Positions 1 through 13,347 of a stretch of 64,000 nucleotides of DNA are shown in pieces; position 1 is the first letter of the stretch; the number at the start of each line of letters is the position of its first letter. This stretch comes from Labyrinthula sp. Ha (taxonomy: Eukaryota; Sar; Bigyra; Labyrinthulida; Labyrinthulaceae). The notes beneath the pieces are model-generated. The model had not been told where the DNA came from and made no database searches. It saw only the letters and a list, made by a program, of their open reading frames with translations. The stretch spans positions 992,001 to 1,056,000 of the forward strand of contig JAALGZ010000007.1 in NCBI GenBank assembly GCA_015227615.1, read 5' to 3'. Position numbers and translations under genes: made by a program.

Positions 1-3000
1 GATAAAAAATTCTCGTATTTTCCTCATCCATATTTGAGAATAAGCTTCGCTAAAATATCTTTCTCTTCTTCATACCATCCTATTTTATTTCCAGCATTAG
101 ATAAAACGAATTTAGTTTTCTTTAAAAATCGAATGATGTTTTTTCTTTTTGGTTTCCCCCTCTTTTTTGATTTTTTAGTTCCTTCCTTCTTATCATGTCT
201 TCGAAGTAGTTGCAGCAAAGCTTCTTTCGTATATTTGTTCTTAACTTCTTCCATAGTAAAACGTCGTACTAAAAGTGGGAGATCTTCGTAAAATGATATC
301 AAATCTTGAAAATCGTTGTCACTGGAATCGAATCCGAGCCATTTAACTTCCATTTTGTATCTAGTTCGTCTTTCTCATGTTAACCTCAAGGAAACAATAC
401 GATCCGCTTCTAGGCTAGAAAAGTTGTGTACAAATAATTTCTTCATCTGTTCTTTGTTAGGTGGTTGGGCGTTCGAATAGAGCCACATACGTGCACCGCG
501 TACGGTTCTTCGTTTAGCTAATAAACTTTCCACAATATAAGCATTCTAGCTGATGGATTCAAGGACTTTATATGGTCCAATCCAGTTCAAACAAGTTTTT
601 TCTGTAGCATTTAGAGTACCATGTTCGGAGATGAGAACATAATCTCTGGCCGAGTATTGTAACATTGGACCCCTGTTTTGATTTCTTTTAGAGTTTTCAC
701 GATCTCTTTGAAGTTTTAAATTTTCAAAAATTTTGATCTTACAGTCTCTCTAGCTCATTCCTAATATTATTAGATGTGTTCACCACTTCCTCAACATTAA
801 GGGGTTGAATGAGGTTCCCCTTATAAGAGGTAGCGAAAAATCTGGGAGGTTTGTGAATAATAGGCCCAGCCAGTTGATAATATAAAAATAGTTCATTCGG
901 AGTCTTGTTCATTCGTCTTGGATTAGGGGAATTATTTATATGTTAGGAAATAATTTCAATGAGAGTTGGCCATTCCGATTCATGCATCTCAAACTGTGAG
1001 GTTAAGATTTTGATGAAATGTAGAGTGACGGTATTCATAGTTTCGACAGATCTATTTGTCCATGGAGAATAAGCAACTGTATAAGTTTGATCAAATTCAA
1101 ATGCTTTTGCAATAAGGTTAAGTAACTTGTTGGCAAAATGCAATCCATTGTCGCTAGTGATGAGAAAAGAGTGGGAGAATCCCAGATCACATCTCCAGCG
1201 CATCAAGACTCTTACCATGCCATCCGTTTTAGGTGATTCCTCATGTGTTAATAAAACTTTCCGCGCACAGAAGTCTAGTAGTACTAAAATATGGCCATGA
1301 ATATTAATGTAGAGATAGTCAGCTCTGATGATGTCTCTAGAGCGTTTTGCTAAATAAGTGAGATTGTAAGGTCTTCGTATGAAGTTAGTAGTTCCATTAC
1401 AATGTAAGCATCGTTATCGATGAGATATTAATAATAGCTTAAAGTATTTCTTTGGCATACTATGAAAGTAAATTTTGCTTAAATATTTCTTCTCCGCTGA
1501 AAAAGACGGATGAAATTTATGAATGTGGTTCAAAATGATGTTTTCGGCTGCTAGGGATCTGGAAATTATCAGCTGATTTTGAAAATATCATAGACCATCT
1601 TTTTCGTGACAGTCTTTTCCTATAAATTCTGACGGGAGTTTCTCTTGATGTTGAATAATTTAATGATCATCAAGTTTGTAATCTTTATTTTCAAAGTGAA
1701 ATGATTATAAAAAGGAGATGTGATTTTGCAAAAGTTCATCCTTCAGAGGGCTAATCTTCATTAACAAAATAAGTGGCAGGACGAAGTAGTCCATTGTTGA
1801 TCTCCTCCATCCTTTCCGAGTAGAAAACGGCGTCAATGTTATACAATCTTCTAATTCTAGCCACATCGAATGTAGAGTTTTGTAAGTAATTATCAAAATC
1901 CGCGACATGTTGAGGATCATCTTCGAAATCCGGCAGTATTTCTTCCGAATAAGTGTCTTGGAAACTATACAAAGTAGAAAAACTGCTAATTAAAGACAAA
2001 TCAACATCTCGAATAAAATGACACCTGGCTAAAGAAGTTGCGATATTCTCTTGTTTCCCTCAATGCGTCAGCAAGTCGCTGACGAAATCATCTCTTGAAG
2101 AGATATGATGCACTGTCATATCTGCAGACTGTAATTTGAGTACCCATCGGTATGTTCTGTCCCAATGCACGCGTTTTTCGTTTTGTTTTTGTTTGAATCA
2201 CGGATAGTAATGCCCAATGTTTGGTATAGACATATATTCTTCCTTCATGTGTACGCAAAAGAAAACCCAATCTTTCGAATGAATGAATAATTGGGCACAG
2301 TTCTTTAGAGGCAATAAACCATCTAACTTTAGAAATTGTAAGTGACCGCTCAAAAATATAAGAGGTCTTGATTCTAGGGATCTCACATCAATAGTAATGC
2401 TCTATTGCTTCTCTTGAAATACAGCACACAATCAAGTATCGGATGAACTATTTGTAAAGAATAGAATTGGATCCTTTGTTTCGTAGCTACTAAGGTGTCT
2501 TTGACTTGATTGAACGATATTTTATAATAATTGTTGGTAAGCCTTGTCCAGATCGTCAATCCATTTTATTTCAATGCGAGCACATTCTAAGTCAGATAAC
2601 CTTTTCCCTTTTAGATTAGCGAAATCTGCAAATGGCCTGTGCAGTGTTGCCATCTTTGGAACACTAGATGCAATCCAATTGCATAAATAAACTAACTGAG
2701 CCACTTCATGTTAATAAATTGGTTTTGAATGGTTAAGGGTTTTCTGAAAGAAGGTGGGATCAAAGTTCCAGCGCCCATGTTTTATTTGCTTTCTAGAGTA
2801 AATTTTCGTTGGTTCACATAATCCACACTTGCGTAGGTTAAGACGTACATTCATTTTAGCCACCTGCATTAACAAAGATTCAAAAATGTACAATAAACTA
2901 CCAAAAGATTCATCGTAAAATAATAGATCATCAAGCCACGCAATGCAACCATTGTCTGGTTTTACAAAGAACTTCTCGTCTTGACCATTAATGATGTCTG

Positions 3001-6000
3001 TAACGATGCGTTCACAGAACAGAGCCGGGGTGTTTCTCCATTCCATCAGCGCTCCTAGCATCTTCCATGCTGATCTTCTTGAAACTAGTGTAACTATTTC
3101 CTGGTCTCTTTCTAATATGGGTAAAAAATCGAAGCCACTGAGAATATCAAGTGTAAGGAAGAAATGTGAATTATTAACACCTAAAAATTGCCTCTCCAAA
3201 TTAGGTTATTGCAACGAAGTTGGCACTGTTATTTTGTTGAGCTTGATCATATTAGCTATAATTCTGTGGCGATTTAATATGTTTTTCTGTTTCCAATCCT
3301 CTCGTTGATCATTAAGTGCAATTAATCCAATCTGACGGCGTTGGCATCTTCTTCGGGACTACGAATACGGGATGACCCCAGACGGGGGTGTTCTGTCGCT
3401 TGACTATCCCTGCTTTTTCTAATGCTGCGAATTTGAGTTCAAGAAAACTTTCTTATTCCCTAGTTAAGTGGTATCCATCGGAGTGGAGTATTGAATGGCC
3501 GGGGTAAAAGCAACTTCTATCGGATGCATTTCCGACATCCTCACAATACTCTGTCGGATCCCCCATGAAGAAAGATTTCGTAGCATAATTTCCTCCAACT
3601 CCGACTTTTGGACGTCTGAAAGAATAGCTTGCGAGAATTTTTCCTTGATCATTGCATTGATTGTGTCTTGTTTCTCCTTGAGATCGATATTCCCCTCACC
3701 GATCCCCGTCTCATTAGACTCATCTGGGACATTATCGATGAGATCGGAAACGAGTACTGGAGGGTTCTGGTGGTCAGGTGGGAGTTTCTCGAAGTTCTCA
3801 AAGTGTTGTGAATCTAAATCTTCTTTTTTTTTTTGCATGGACTCGATAAATTTTGACTCGATCCTCCTTAATAAAAGATTCAGTTGGATTAAATGTTGGA
3901 GGTAAAATACCCACTTCTACGCTATGATTTGGAGAATCGATACGATTAGATAAAATGTGAATCAATCTGTCTTCATGATTAATCGCGTCAGTTGAAACGT
4001 CGGTATATTTCTGGTGATGAATAGGAGGTAACTTCCTTCTTGCTGATCTGAATAAAAAATAACGTTGATGTGATTGAATAAAAAGAGCTGGCTCTTCCGT
4101 TATCGTGGCCATTTCTTCTTCGTAAAATATATAGGAGTCAGCCAGTTTGAAGGCATGATCCTGAAAAAGTTGTAGCAAGCTGTTCCATTGCATTCTATTT
4201 CCCCTCACATATATGAAATCTAGTGTGGGTAGCCGTCTCGTTAACCCATTGACATCTGAAATGATCTTCTCTACGTTGTGAATTATGGCAGAGAAATATT
4301 GTAAAGGTTCTCCTACAGGCACCTGAGATTGAGTTTCTTCCTTGCCAACTTCCTAGTCCGTTCTGACTGCTTTCGGAGCATCTTTAATTTTCAAAGACAC
4401 ACCATGGTATTTTAAAGTGCGGTCACCAATGATCAGTTCTTTGACTTCTGGAACCTCAAAGCAGAAGAAACGTTGGCTGCCAATGTCCAGTTTGTATCCT
4501 TCTTGAATTAGAACAATGTTGGCTAAAGAAACTGTGGTGACGGGGTAGCGTTTGCCATCAAACATCTGTACTTCCTTAACGACACGAGGTTTTTCCTCCT
4601 TGATTTGGTAAGGTATGATAAGATGTGTTGGCGCTACGTTCATGTCCACACCAGTATCTGTAAGACCCTGAATTTTTTGTACTGTTTAGAAATGGGTTCA
4701 TAGATTATCATAGTTATGTAACTAGCTGTTTCTCTAACCCTACTAACCTTGATGCATCTAGCTTTAATATTCCTTCTTTCTAGAGGAGACGAACTCAAAG
4801 CGTGATTCTGGGGTTGTCTTGAAGGTTTCTTAGAATTAGCAATGGTATCCACAATGCTGCTATGTTTGATTAATAATCTTCTGAGTTTAGATAATGAGAA
4901 GGCGTGATTTAAGAGAGTGTATTCTTCAAAGGTTAATCCATATCTTCTAGGCACTTTTTCGAGGATGATCTTGAAAATCTTCTTCCTATGAGTATTTACT
5001 TCTTTCTCTTTGAAATATTTTAGGATGTTGTTGATTTGATCAAAGAAAGTTTAGATTTGATCCTCTGGGATTCTAACTGTCGTTGGCCATGAAAGCTGGT
5101 ATTTCAAATTGGTTAAACATTTCTTCCTCTTTCTGATACTATATATTTGTAGATGTTGATGTAAATACTTTAGCACTGATCCGCTATTCGTGACTTTAAC
5201 TCCTCTTAGAAATAAATAATCTAAAACCTTCTTTGTAAGTAAACTTTGAATAGTTAATCCTGGTACTGAATGTGCCACCAAAGTTTATTCATGAATAAAT
5301 ATTTCTATAGTTTTGCTTGTAAGTTCAGACAGTTTCTCAGGAAAAGAGACTTGAACTAAAGGATAACCAGATCTAGCTGGTGCATTTGTAATAACTTCAG
5401 GTAAAGGTATTTGTTTAAATGGTCTAATGAATTGTCCCCTGTCAATAACAGAACTGCCCGTCCCAGACCTGCCACCTATTTCAGACGTATTTAAAGTGAT
5501 CTGCGATCTGAACACTGAATGTTTATCCTTGGCATCTTATTTCTTGCTGGAAAGAGATAAAGTGTACCTAGGGGATGGTACATTAGTTGAATAAGAGGGC
5601 AGAGAGGATGGAGAGTTTGGACCTTTTGTGGGAGATATAGCCGACTTTGTTGGAGAACTTGATTCCTTTTGCATTTCTTTCTTGATTTAAATATTTCTTG
5701 CATCATAGCACTTCTCTGCGGCGTCAGCTACTACTTCCTTACTTTTGAATGGTGATGTTTTTTCCATGTTCGTATTCTCAGGAATGGGAAAAGTAGTATC
5801 ATCATAAAATGTAGATTCTTTCTGAAGGGTATTGGATTTAGTTTGCGGTACTTTCACCAATTGGACTTCCCATTTTGAAATGGTTTGCGCTTTTAGTTGT
5901 AACTCCAATTCCTTAGTTTCTAAAGTTTTCCTTAAATTCTCTAAGCGAGATCTTTCTCGAGCTTCCTTCGGAGCTCTGTCCAGATCGGAGAAGGAAAACT

Positions 6001-6280
6001 CAGCTTTTCCGGAGCAACATCAGAGTTTGGGATTATTTGAGGGGGATTTTGGTTCTAACTGTTCGCATGAAGACTTGGGGACGGTGATTGGATGTGCCTG
6101 TGATTTTGAAATAGGGCTGACTGCTTCTGGATTAAGCAGCTCATCTATTGGATTGGGAGTAGGTGGACTATCGAGGGTTACATCCTTGATTTCTCAGCCT
6201 TTGTCATTAGTTTATTCATCATTTGCTTCAGCCATTGAAGTGAGTCGATTTATGTCTTTCTGTGATCACTGACCTGAATA
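1..6280 (-). mobile_element. Ty3/Gypsy chromovirus-like LTR retrotransposon, fossil, left end outside window
   Basis: Read on the minus strand, the parts follow the usual Ty3/Gypsy order. A gag-like region rich in charged and polar residues lies at about 4.7-6.27 kb, an aspartic-protease-like segment at about 4.35-4.7 kb, reverse transcriptase at about 2.5-3.5 kb (a catalytic-site motif reading AWLDDLLFYDES), RNase H at about 2.0-2.4 kb, an integrase core at about 0.9-1.4 kb (TSDNGLHF, then AYSPWTNRSVE), and a chromodomain-like tail with a basic end at about 24-353 (EVKWLGF). Integrase after RT/RNase H together with the chromodomain points to a chromovirus. The element is clearly broken, with many interruptions (well over ten), so it is inactive and moderately old, although all domains can still be recognised. 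I cannot identify LTRs: one would lie beyond base 1, and only about 225 bp separate the gag end from the next host gene. Confidence 0.85.
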
Positions 6281-6505
6281 AAAGGTTAGGTTCTTAACGC
6301 TTAATAACAAGTTATATATTCGCTACGAAATAAATGAGATCTTAGGTCCATATGACAGCCTGGACAAAACTATGGTAAAAACAAAACGTTTCAGAGTGCC
6401 CGGATATATTAGAACGATCGGAATACTTGAGAACGGCGTGTCTTGGTATGACCGAGACAGGAGATATACACAGAAGACTTGGCAGAATTTTCTTTTTTGC
6501 TCAAG

Positions 6506-7093
6506 ATGACATTACCCTGGATAGAGAACAAAATGATTCATCGATATGCCTACCAATACCAAAAGGTGATCCAAAGAGATCTTCAATCAATGTTTCTAAC
6601 TAGAAACTCCATGAATCTACCGAAACTTAAATCTATAGATGCACAGATATCTATTCGAGAGTCTTCTCATATCTTACCAGCACTATCAGCCCTTGAGTTA
6701 ATCACTGGACAAAAAGCAAAGGTTAACATATCAAATGCAATTGGAACCAAAGGACAAGTTGCCAGTGTGTCTACAAAGTTACGCAAGCGCAATATGTACG
6801 ATTTTCTTGATATCCTAGTGAACATATATGTTCCCGCAATGAAAAGAGCTGATGTATTGAAAAGAGCTGCTATTGCGAAGGAGCTTGAAATGTTAAATTT
6901 CGAACACATCCTCACCAAAGGTTCATCAACTCAATTTACCTTAGAAAGCATTGGATATTTGTTGCCTATCGAAAGAGAATTTGAGATATTTGGAGCTAAA
7001 CAAGTATCAGATACCCTGTCTCTTCAGGTCAGCATAAACTGTTCCAATGAAATTGATGGCAGAGCAAAGAGGAGATCTTTGAGAGAATCGTAA
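6506..7093 (+). CDS. Mitochondrial-type ribosomal protein uL5 (L5 family)
   Basis: Encodes about 195 residues. The core ALELITGQKAKV aligns with the bacterial signature LALITGQKP, and the following LRKRNMYDFLDILVNI matches the L5 segment LRGERMYEFLDKLINV. Family knowledge: uL5 binds 5S rRNA and contacts the P-site tRNA elbow in the large ribosomal subunit. The divergent sequence suggests a mitochondrial rather than cytosolic ribosome; this is inferred, and no clear targeting peptide is visible. I start at the first in-frame ATG. The frame is open upstream to about 6452 but contains no ATG. The tail (residues 150-195) is diverged and ends in a basic stretch. No intron is seen. The retroelement fossil lies just upstream, so the native promoter may be short or altered. 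Confidence 0.72.
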   Translation: MTLPWIENKMIHRYAYQYQKVIQRDLQSMFLTRNSMNLPKLKSIDAQISIRESSHILPALSALELITGQKAKVNISNAIGTKGQVASVSTKLRKRNMYDFLDILVNIYVPAMKRADVLKRAAIAKELEMLNFEHILTKGSSTQFTLESIGYLLPIEREFEIFGAKQVSDTLSLQVSINCSNEIDGRAKRRSLRES

Positions 7094-10000
7094 GTAAGTA
7101 ACCTGGTATACCCTCTATCCCTACGTTTTTATCTTTAGATAGCATTATTTCCGAAAATTTTTTTTTCTACTTGAGAGCTACTACCTTTAGGGGCATGACA
7201 GCTTCTTAATTTACCCCATCCGTATCTCGCATTCTAATTCTTTTTCCATAGTTTTGTACTCTTGCATACAAAACTTGATTCATACAAGTGCAAAGCAAAA
7301 AAGTAATTATCATCGTTTTTTAAAGAGATCAATGTCTAAGTATGAGATCACTGTCCAGGTGCTGACACGGTATGCTCTAGTTAGCTTGTGCTGACACTTC
7401 TGTCAAACACTTTGAGTACACTGAGTAACAATAGTCAAGATATTGTCTTTAAATAACCTTTGCTTATCAGTACTTTAAATAAAGGAGTGTCAGTTCTTCC
7501 ATGAATGTGTACCATATTTCAGTAAGTTTTTATAACTTTTACTCTATAATCTGAAAAACAATCTGAATGGCATCGACGATAATACTCTCTAAAATTATCA
7601 AGATAGATCTATGTATAGATGAAACTGCATCTATGAGATCCTACAGGTCAGTTTTTCACAAAATATAAATTGTTTAAAATATTTTTTGTTTCTGCAGCAC
7701 ACGAAAGAAAAATAATATTCAAAAATTATATCAAAATTCGTGACCTAATCATAGAAAGCGCATAAAATTTTGCGAAAGTAATGTAGTATTACATAATCTC
7801 TGGAAGTCTCTGTGTTTATCCTTTTCCTTAACAAAATCAGCGAAGTTATTGGTCAATTCTTAAGCTAGCCTCAAGAAAAATGACTTTTCCTAACGATAGG
7901 GTCAAGTTTTGAGCTTTTGGATTAGTTAGAGGAAACTGCTACAAGTTTGAAAACATTTACAATAGGAGATTGTAATGGCCATTGCCAATGAAATTTAAAT
8001 CAGTTACCTCTGCTACAGTAACATGGAAAGCCTGAAGAACCCTTAGATAACTCAAGAATAAGTATTGGCATTTTCTTATTAGCTTTCAGTCATTTAACCT
8101 TTGAAAGATTGGTATGAATTCAAGTTTGTATCTTTAGCTTTACTCAAGGGAACTAGCTGCATATGAAGTAGGTCCTCAAAATTTGGCTTTTGTGTTTCAG
8201 GGTCAGTTTAAAACAAAGAGGCAGTCAAGTCGATTTAATAATCCAAGAAAAGAATATCAGTGACTTGAAATACGTACAGTGCTCTACGTTCTGAATTTTT
8301 TAAGTTTAACAACCGCTTACTTTTGTTTTTCAATTCCCACCTCCCTTATGCGATGGGCCTAGGTCGCACTGCAAGAGAAGTCTATACCCATGGCATTTAC
8401 CCTAACAAGTCCATGTTACAACAATTAGGTATTTAAGTTCGCTAACTCATAGAAATCTATTGCCGCTTTGTGTGTCGATTTTACAGGCAAGAATTTAACA
8501 CTACGGAGAAGTTTCCATTACAGCTTCTTCATCTATTGCAAGAATTAAGCTCTGTAGTTACCCCTATTATAGCTCTATTTCCTCTGAATCTCTCCCTAAA
8601 AGAAAGCCATATTCACGCATCTTCAATCGTTAGACACTAACAATAATTTGCAAATTAAATATGTTAATAACCAAATTAGTCTTAACAACACTGAATTGTT
8701 AAAACTACTTAAGTTTCTAGTTGGAGGTTCCCATTAACATGTGTAGGTCGGGTCATGTTGTTTTGCTTTAATCGGGCTTTTCCTAGATCAAGTTAATGAA
8801 TGCTTCAGTTCTCATTGGGTAAAGTCAATAAAAAGAGAATCAAAAGCTGTTAAGAGAATTTTCTGTCTTCTTTTCAAATATATCTGTTATTCTTTATTTG
8901 TCTTTAGTTTTAACGTATCCTTGATCAGCTTGTTCTTAAATTCTCCTAAAATAACAACATTAACTCAACAACGTGTAGTTTTACGAAGTTTAATATGTTA
9001 CATGATATATATCCCAAAATGAGCATACGATCAGTTAGAACAAACTCATATTGATGAATTTATTTTTCAGAGATCACACTTGTTGCTGTAGTTCATTGAG
9101 ACTGCATCCATTCATCATCTTGTAAATTATAATCTTAAGTAATTTATCCTCCTGTTTGTCTTATGGTAAAATTTAACCTAATTTCGAGATCGCTTTGAAT
9201 TCAGATCTAAAAGGTGAGCTCTTCTTTTATTCTCATCAGCAAAAAGTGTTGAATTCTCTAGTGTCGTGTTACATGCATTTATAGATCTTGTCTTTATTGG
9301 GATAGTGTCACTCTTGCATACTTTGGATACTATTAGGCATTACTCTACTTTTCAGTAAGCGTTTTATACAACATATGTTGCTCTAATCCACGAATTTTTT
9401 TTTGTGAATTCCCTTTTACTATCATAATACTATTGCAATGAAACTGTTGACTAATATTCTCAAAACAACAATGCTGCAACATTGGTTAAAATATTTCTGT
9501 CTAAATACTGATAAAATTCCCCAGGTACTCTGTTCTAGACAGTTAGAAACTGTAGCACAAGCCATAATGTAATGTCGATGATAAATACTGGTGATGAATT
9601 CTTGTTATTTCATATGTGTTTACAACATATGGAATAATAATATCATTGATTGAATCAAGATTTTGGTATTTAAATACGAATTTGCACCCTTTTCATAATG
9701 ATTTTCTTACAGAGCTTAACGCTGACAGAATCCTTCACCAAGTTAGTCAACATATCAATCGAAATACTGCTATTGTTTTAATATGTGAAAGTACTTTCTT
9801 TAATATGCTACCTTAAAGAATTATGACAAAGCCACTGTCTTTTTCACAGTATCTATAAGATGAGCCCCCTATGCTCAGGTTTTCAATATAGCATATGTCT
9901 GTACTCGGTAAACAACCAAAAAAATACCAAATGCTCCCTACAGCGTCGCACCTGGTCTCCATAAAACTAATTGTATTTACACAAAGTGGCCTGCTGTAGG

Positions 10001-13000
10001 CACATCAAGCTATTTTCTCCAAGACTCGGATATAATTGCGAGTGTATTGGAATTAGTTCTCAGCCATAAAACAATAAAATTCTTTGCTTCGCCTAACTTA
10101 GAGCCTACAACAATAAAGCTTGGTTTTCTTTCTAGTACCTGACTCTGGTCCGTGGCTGGCCAAAACTATTATTATACATAGATGCACCTCCCAGACTAAA
10201 CATAGAAAAAAAAAACACAAATGATGCTAATGATTCTAATGCTTCTATCGAAAGAACAGAGTTTTTGGAGTATAAAACTAGTTTTTTGTTAAAAAAATAG
10301 AGTTCTGATAAATTTCTCTAGAAATAGTATTGATATTTATTTTTGTCAGAAAGTAAAAAATATCACCTTTAAGAAAAATGAAAAACCTTCCCCGTTTGCA
10401 GAGATGAATTCAAAAATAACCTCGAACTATTATGTGTAAATAAACTTGCCGTTATATCAAATGCTATTACTAAATGCGGTCACGGTACTGTTAGCATTTT
10501 CTAGCTTCTTTCATTTTCTCTAAACCCTTTATCTCCGACATCTTAGAAGAGGCAACCACAAGAAGCAGAAACTAACCTCTAGGATTCAACTTAAAAATGA
10601 CATAAACATCAAACTTCTTACCCAAATCATTATTGAAAGTCAAAATTTGTAAAACATATTTTCTATTTAACTCTAAATTCAAGATACTGAAAGTTGTTAA
10701 GTATGATGTCCACAAATACCTAATTTATAGACTCATAAATTTTCATGAACTAAGCTATGTGTTTTCTGGTTTTGTACACCCCTTCACACTTTACTAAATA
10801 AATTATAGTAATATAATTTTACAGACCGTCAGAGTCTTTTTTCTTTTCCTGAGAAACCATGTTTTAAAATTAAACTCATATCATCTTCGTTTGCATGGCA
10901 TTTTCTTGAAGAATTCTTATTTAGATTCTTATTCGCGTATCTTTTTTCGACTCTCATCGCTTACTCTATCTTTATCATTCACTCTATGACTTATAAATAA
11001 ATTATTTTCTATTTGTAATTTTTACTTGAAATAATAATCTTCAGTACTTAAAAGTACTGGGTTCGAGTACAGTGTTGAGTTGTAGAAAAATACAAATTTT
11101 ACTAAAAAGCTAACGTAATTCTATTGAACTTTATTATTCCTGTGATTTAAGTGTACTTGCTTTGCACCATATTGAACAAAACATATATATATATATGTAT
11201 ATTAATTATAACTTATTTTATTTTTTATTTTTTAAACGTTGAGTATATTCATATAATATTAGACTTGCCTCTGATATTTTCATCATAAGATTTGAATTCT
11301 TACTTTTGTATATTTACGTTCTTTGGCTTGAAACTAAAGAGTAAATATTAAAACTACCATTTAAAGTGATTGACCAGCTTAGATTATCTAAGCTTAACTT
11401 TTCATATTCGATCTATAACCGCATAAAACGATTAACCAAACCTTGGGCTAGCTTAGAGGAGAAGGTCTTTTCTCTGGCAATAGTTCGTTCATGAGTCATC
11501 TATTATAACAGTGCCTAAAGAGTATTGAGTGGTTAAAGATACAGAGAAGTCAGGCAAGGATTAATTCAACAAAAATATATATTATATATGAACACTGCAT
11601 AAAATCATGGTATTAGGTCAAAAAATATATAACAAAATAAAAGGCCTCAACTGACACGAAGAGGTTATATGCCATGACGTCTCTTTGACATTTTCCTGTC
11701 AAAATATTTCCACGTCTTACAAGAATATATATTTTCCCTACTTCGCTATCTTTTATCTTGGCCGGATAATAATAAATAAAATTGTAATATTAACTGCTAA
11801 TTACTATTTAACCACAGTTTATATTTTAGCATTTTAAATAAATTTAAAGCTGAATAATTGGTTACATACCTGGAATTCATTGAAACTTATTACTAAGCAT
11901 TCTTGCAGAAATGTTCGTATAATAACCCATACAAATAAGTTATTTTAAAAGATTTGGTGAAGAAAGTAAACATTTTAAGTTATACCTCCAAGAGTAGAAT
12001 AGCACTTAATAGAAGAGAAGTTGGTAGAGATCTCAGACGTGTCTGAAAACGTTAAAAATAATAAGAAATAATAAAAAAAACTAGCTGTACATTAAACTTT
12101 CCCAGTTTCTGAGAAGGCATCGACTGCTTTCTTCAATTAAGATTAATTAAAATAACAGAAGCTGTCACGAAAAAAGATTGATTTACTTTGAGGCAAAGAT
12201 TTTCCCAAAGAATTGATACTAAGGTAATTATAATTTAAGGCACAATTTTGCTCATGCTTGATGCGTATATAGTTAACTTCATGGTAATTCAAAAAATTTA
12301 TATCTTTAAACTTAACTTCAGTTGTTTACAGAGGCGAAAGTTATAATAAAATAAAATTTTAATCTCAGCATCCAGGTTCCTGTGCTACATGAAAGTTGCA
12401 TTGTGCCAAAAGAAATCATACATCATAGTGCAAAATAACCATAATTAATATGTATTGTTACATAATATAAGTCTGAAATTTAAAATATCATTGGTACGGA
12501 GTAGAATGAACACATGATATTCCAATTTTTATGCATTTTTTACCGTAAAAACTAGGCATAGTGGATGCTATAAATTTACAGGTATTTATACCTACTTACT
12601 TGAAAAAAATCTCGCAGTTTAGGGAAAAATCATATGATTATGTAAATAGACTAAACATATCTTCATGGAATCCGATTTTACCTCTTTCACAGATACCGCA
12701 TCATACATTTAAGAAATGCCAATGCTAGCTGCATGCATTTCGTGACTAAAAATATTGAAGTAGAATTGAATGAATCAGGTCATATTAACCTTGAAATTAA
12801 TTAATAATATGTATTATTCGATATATTAATGGGCAAAACTAGGTTTCAAGATCATAGGAATTTTTGCACCTAGAGCCTTTATGTTAAGATCACCAATTGA
12901 TGTATCCTAGATCTTAAGAAGAACATTAATATATTGTAGGGTAGCAAAAAATACTACTAGAAATAAAAATTACTTAATGGATATCTTAAAGGCCTCCGCA

Positions 13001-13347
13001 ACCTTAAAGTAAAATGGCTTATCCTTATTTAAATTTAAGCTAGTATGCATGCAAACTTCTTCTTAAACACGCAGCTGATAATACAAGGGTATTTTTACTA
13101 AAAATACTCTGAAAAATATACGGATTAGTAGGAACTTTTTTTTTAATACCTCTCATCCAAAATGTTGCGCGTAAGGAGCTTTCTCCAACTCAACGTTCAA
13201 ATTGTTCTATCTCAGAATTTTGTCTTGAACACAGGGTTGCATTACCACCATTGTGTTACTAAAATTATTGAACTAAATCTAGCCACTAGTCACACCCAGC
13301 AGCGAGAAAGGCTCTTCCATTGAACCTACTTTCTATCAAGGTAAGAT
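7094..13347. other. Gene-poor stretch, no supported gene
   Basis: About 6.2 kb of AT-rich sequence. No open frame carries a recognisable domain, and stops are dense in all frames. An 18-bp self-complementary AT run lies at 11181-11198. A possible first-exon region for the TPR gene lies at 13162-13340 and is described with that gene. No tRNA or rRNA gene was seen. Confidence 0.6.

Noticed and set aside
34-6272. Several plus-strand open frames of 60-146 codons overlapping the retroelement
   Set aside because: They are shadows on the strand opposite recognisable Ty3/Gypsy domains and carry no domain of their own.
6479-6505. Upstream extension of uL5m from a TTG codon
   Set aside because: No ATG in the extension; a non-ATG start is unlikely and the first ATG at 6506 precedes the conserved part.
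7358-7396. GTGCTGACAC occurring twice 29 bp apart
   Set aside because: Only two short copies, no array structure; not a CRISPR or satellite.
11040-11075. GGGTTCGAGTAC resembling a tRNA B box
   Set aside because: No A box or cloverleaf upstream.
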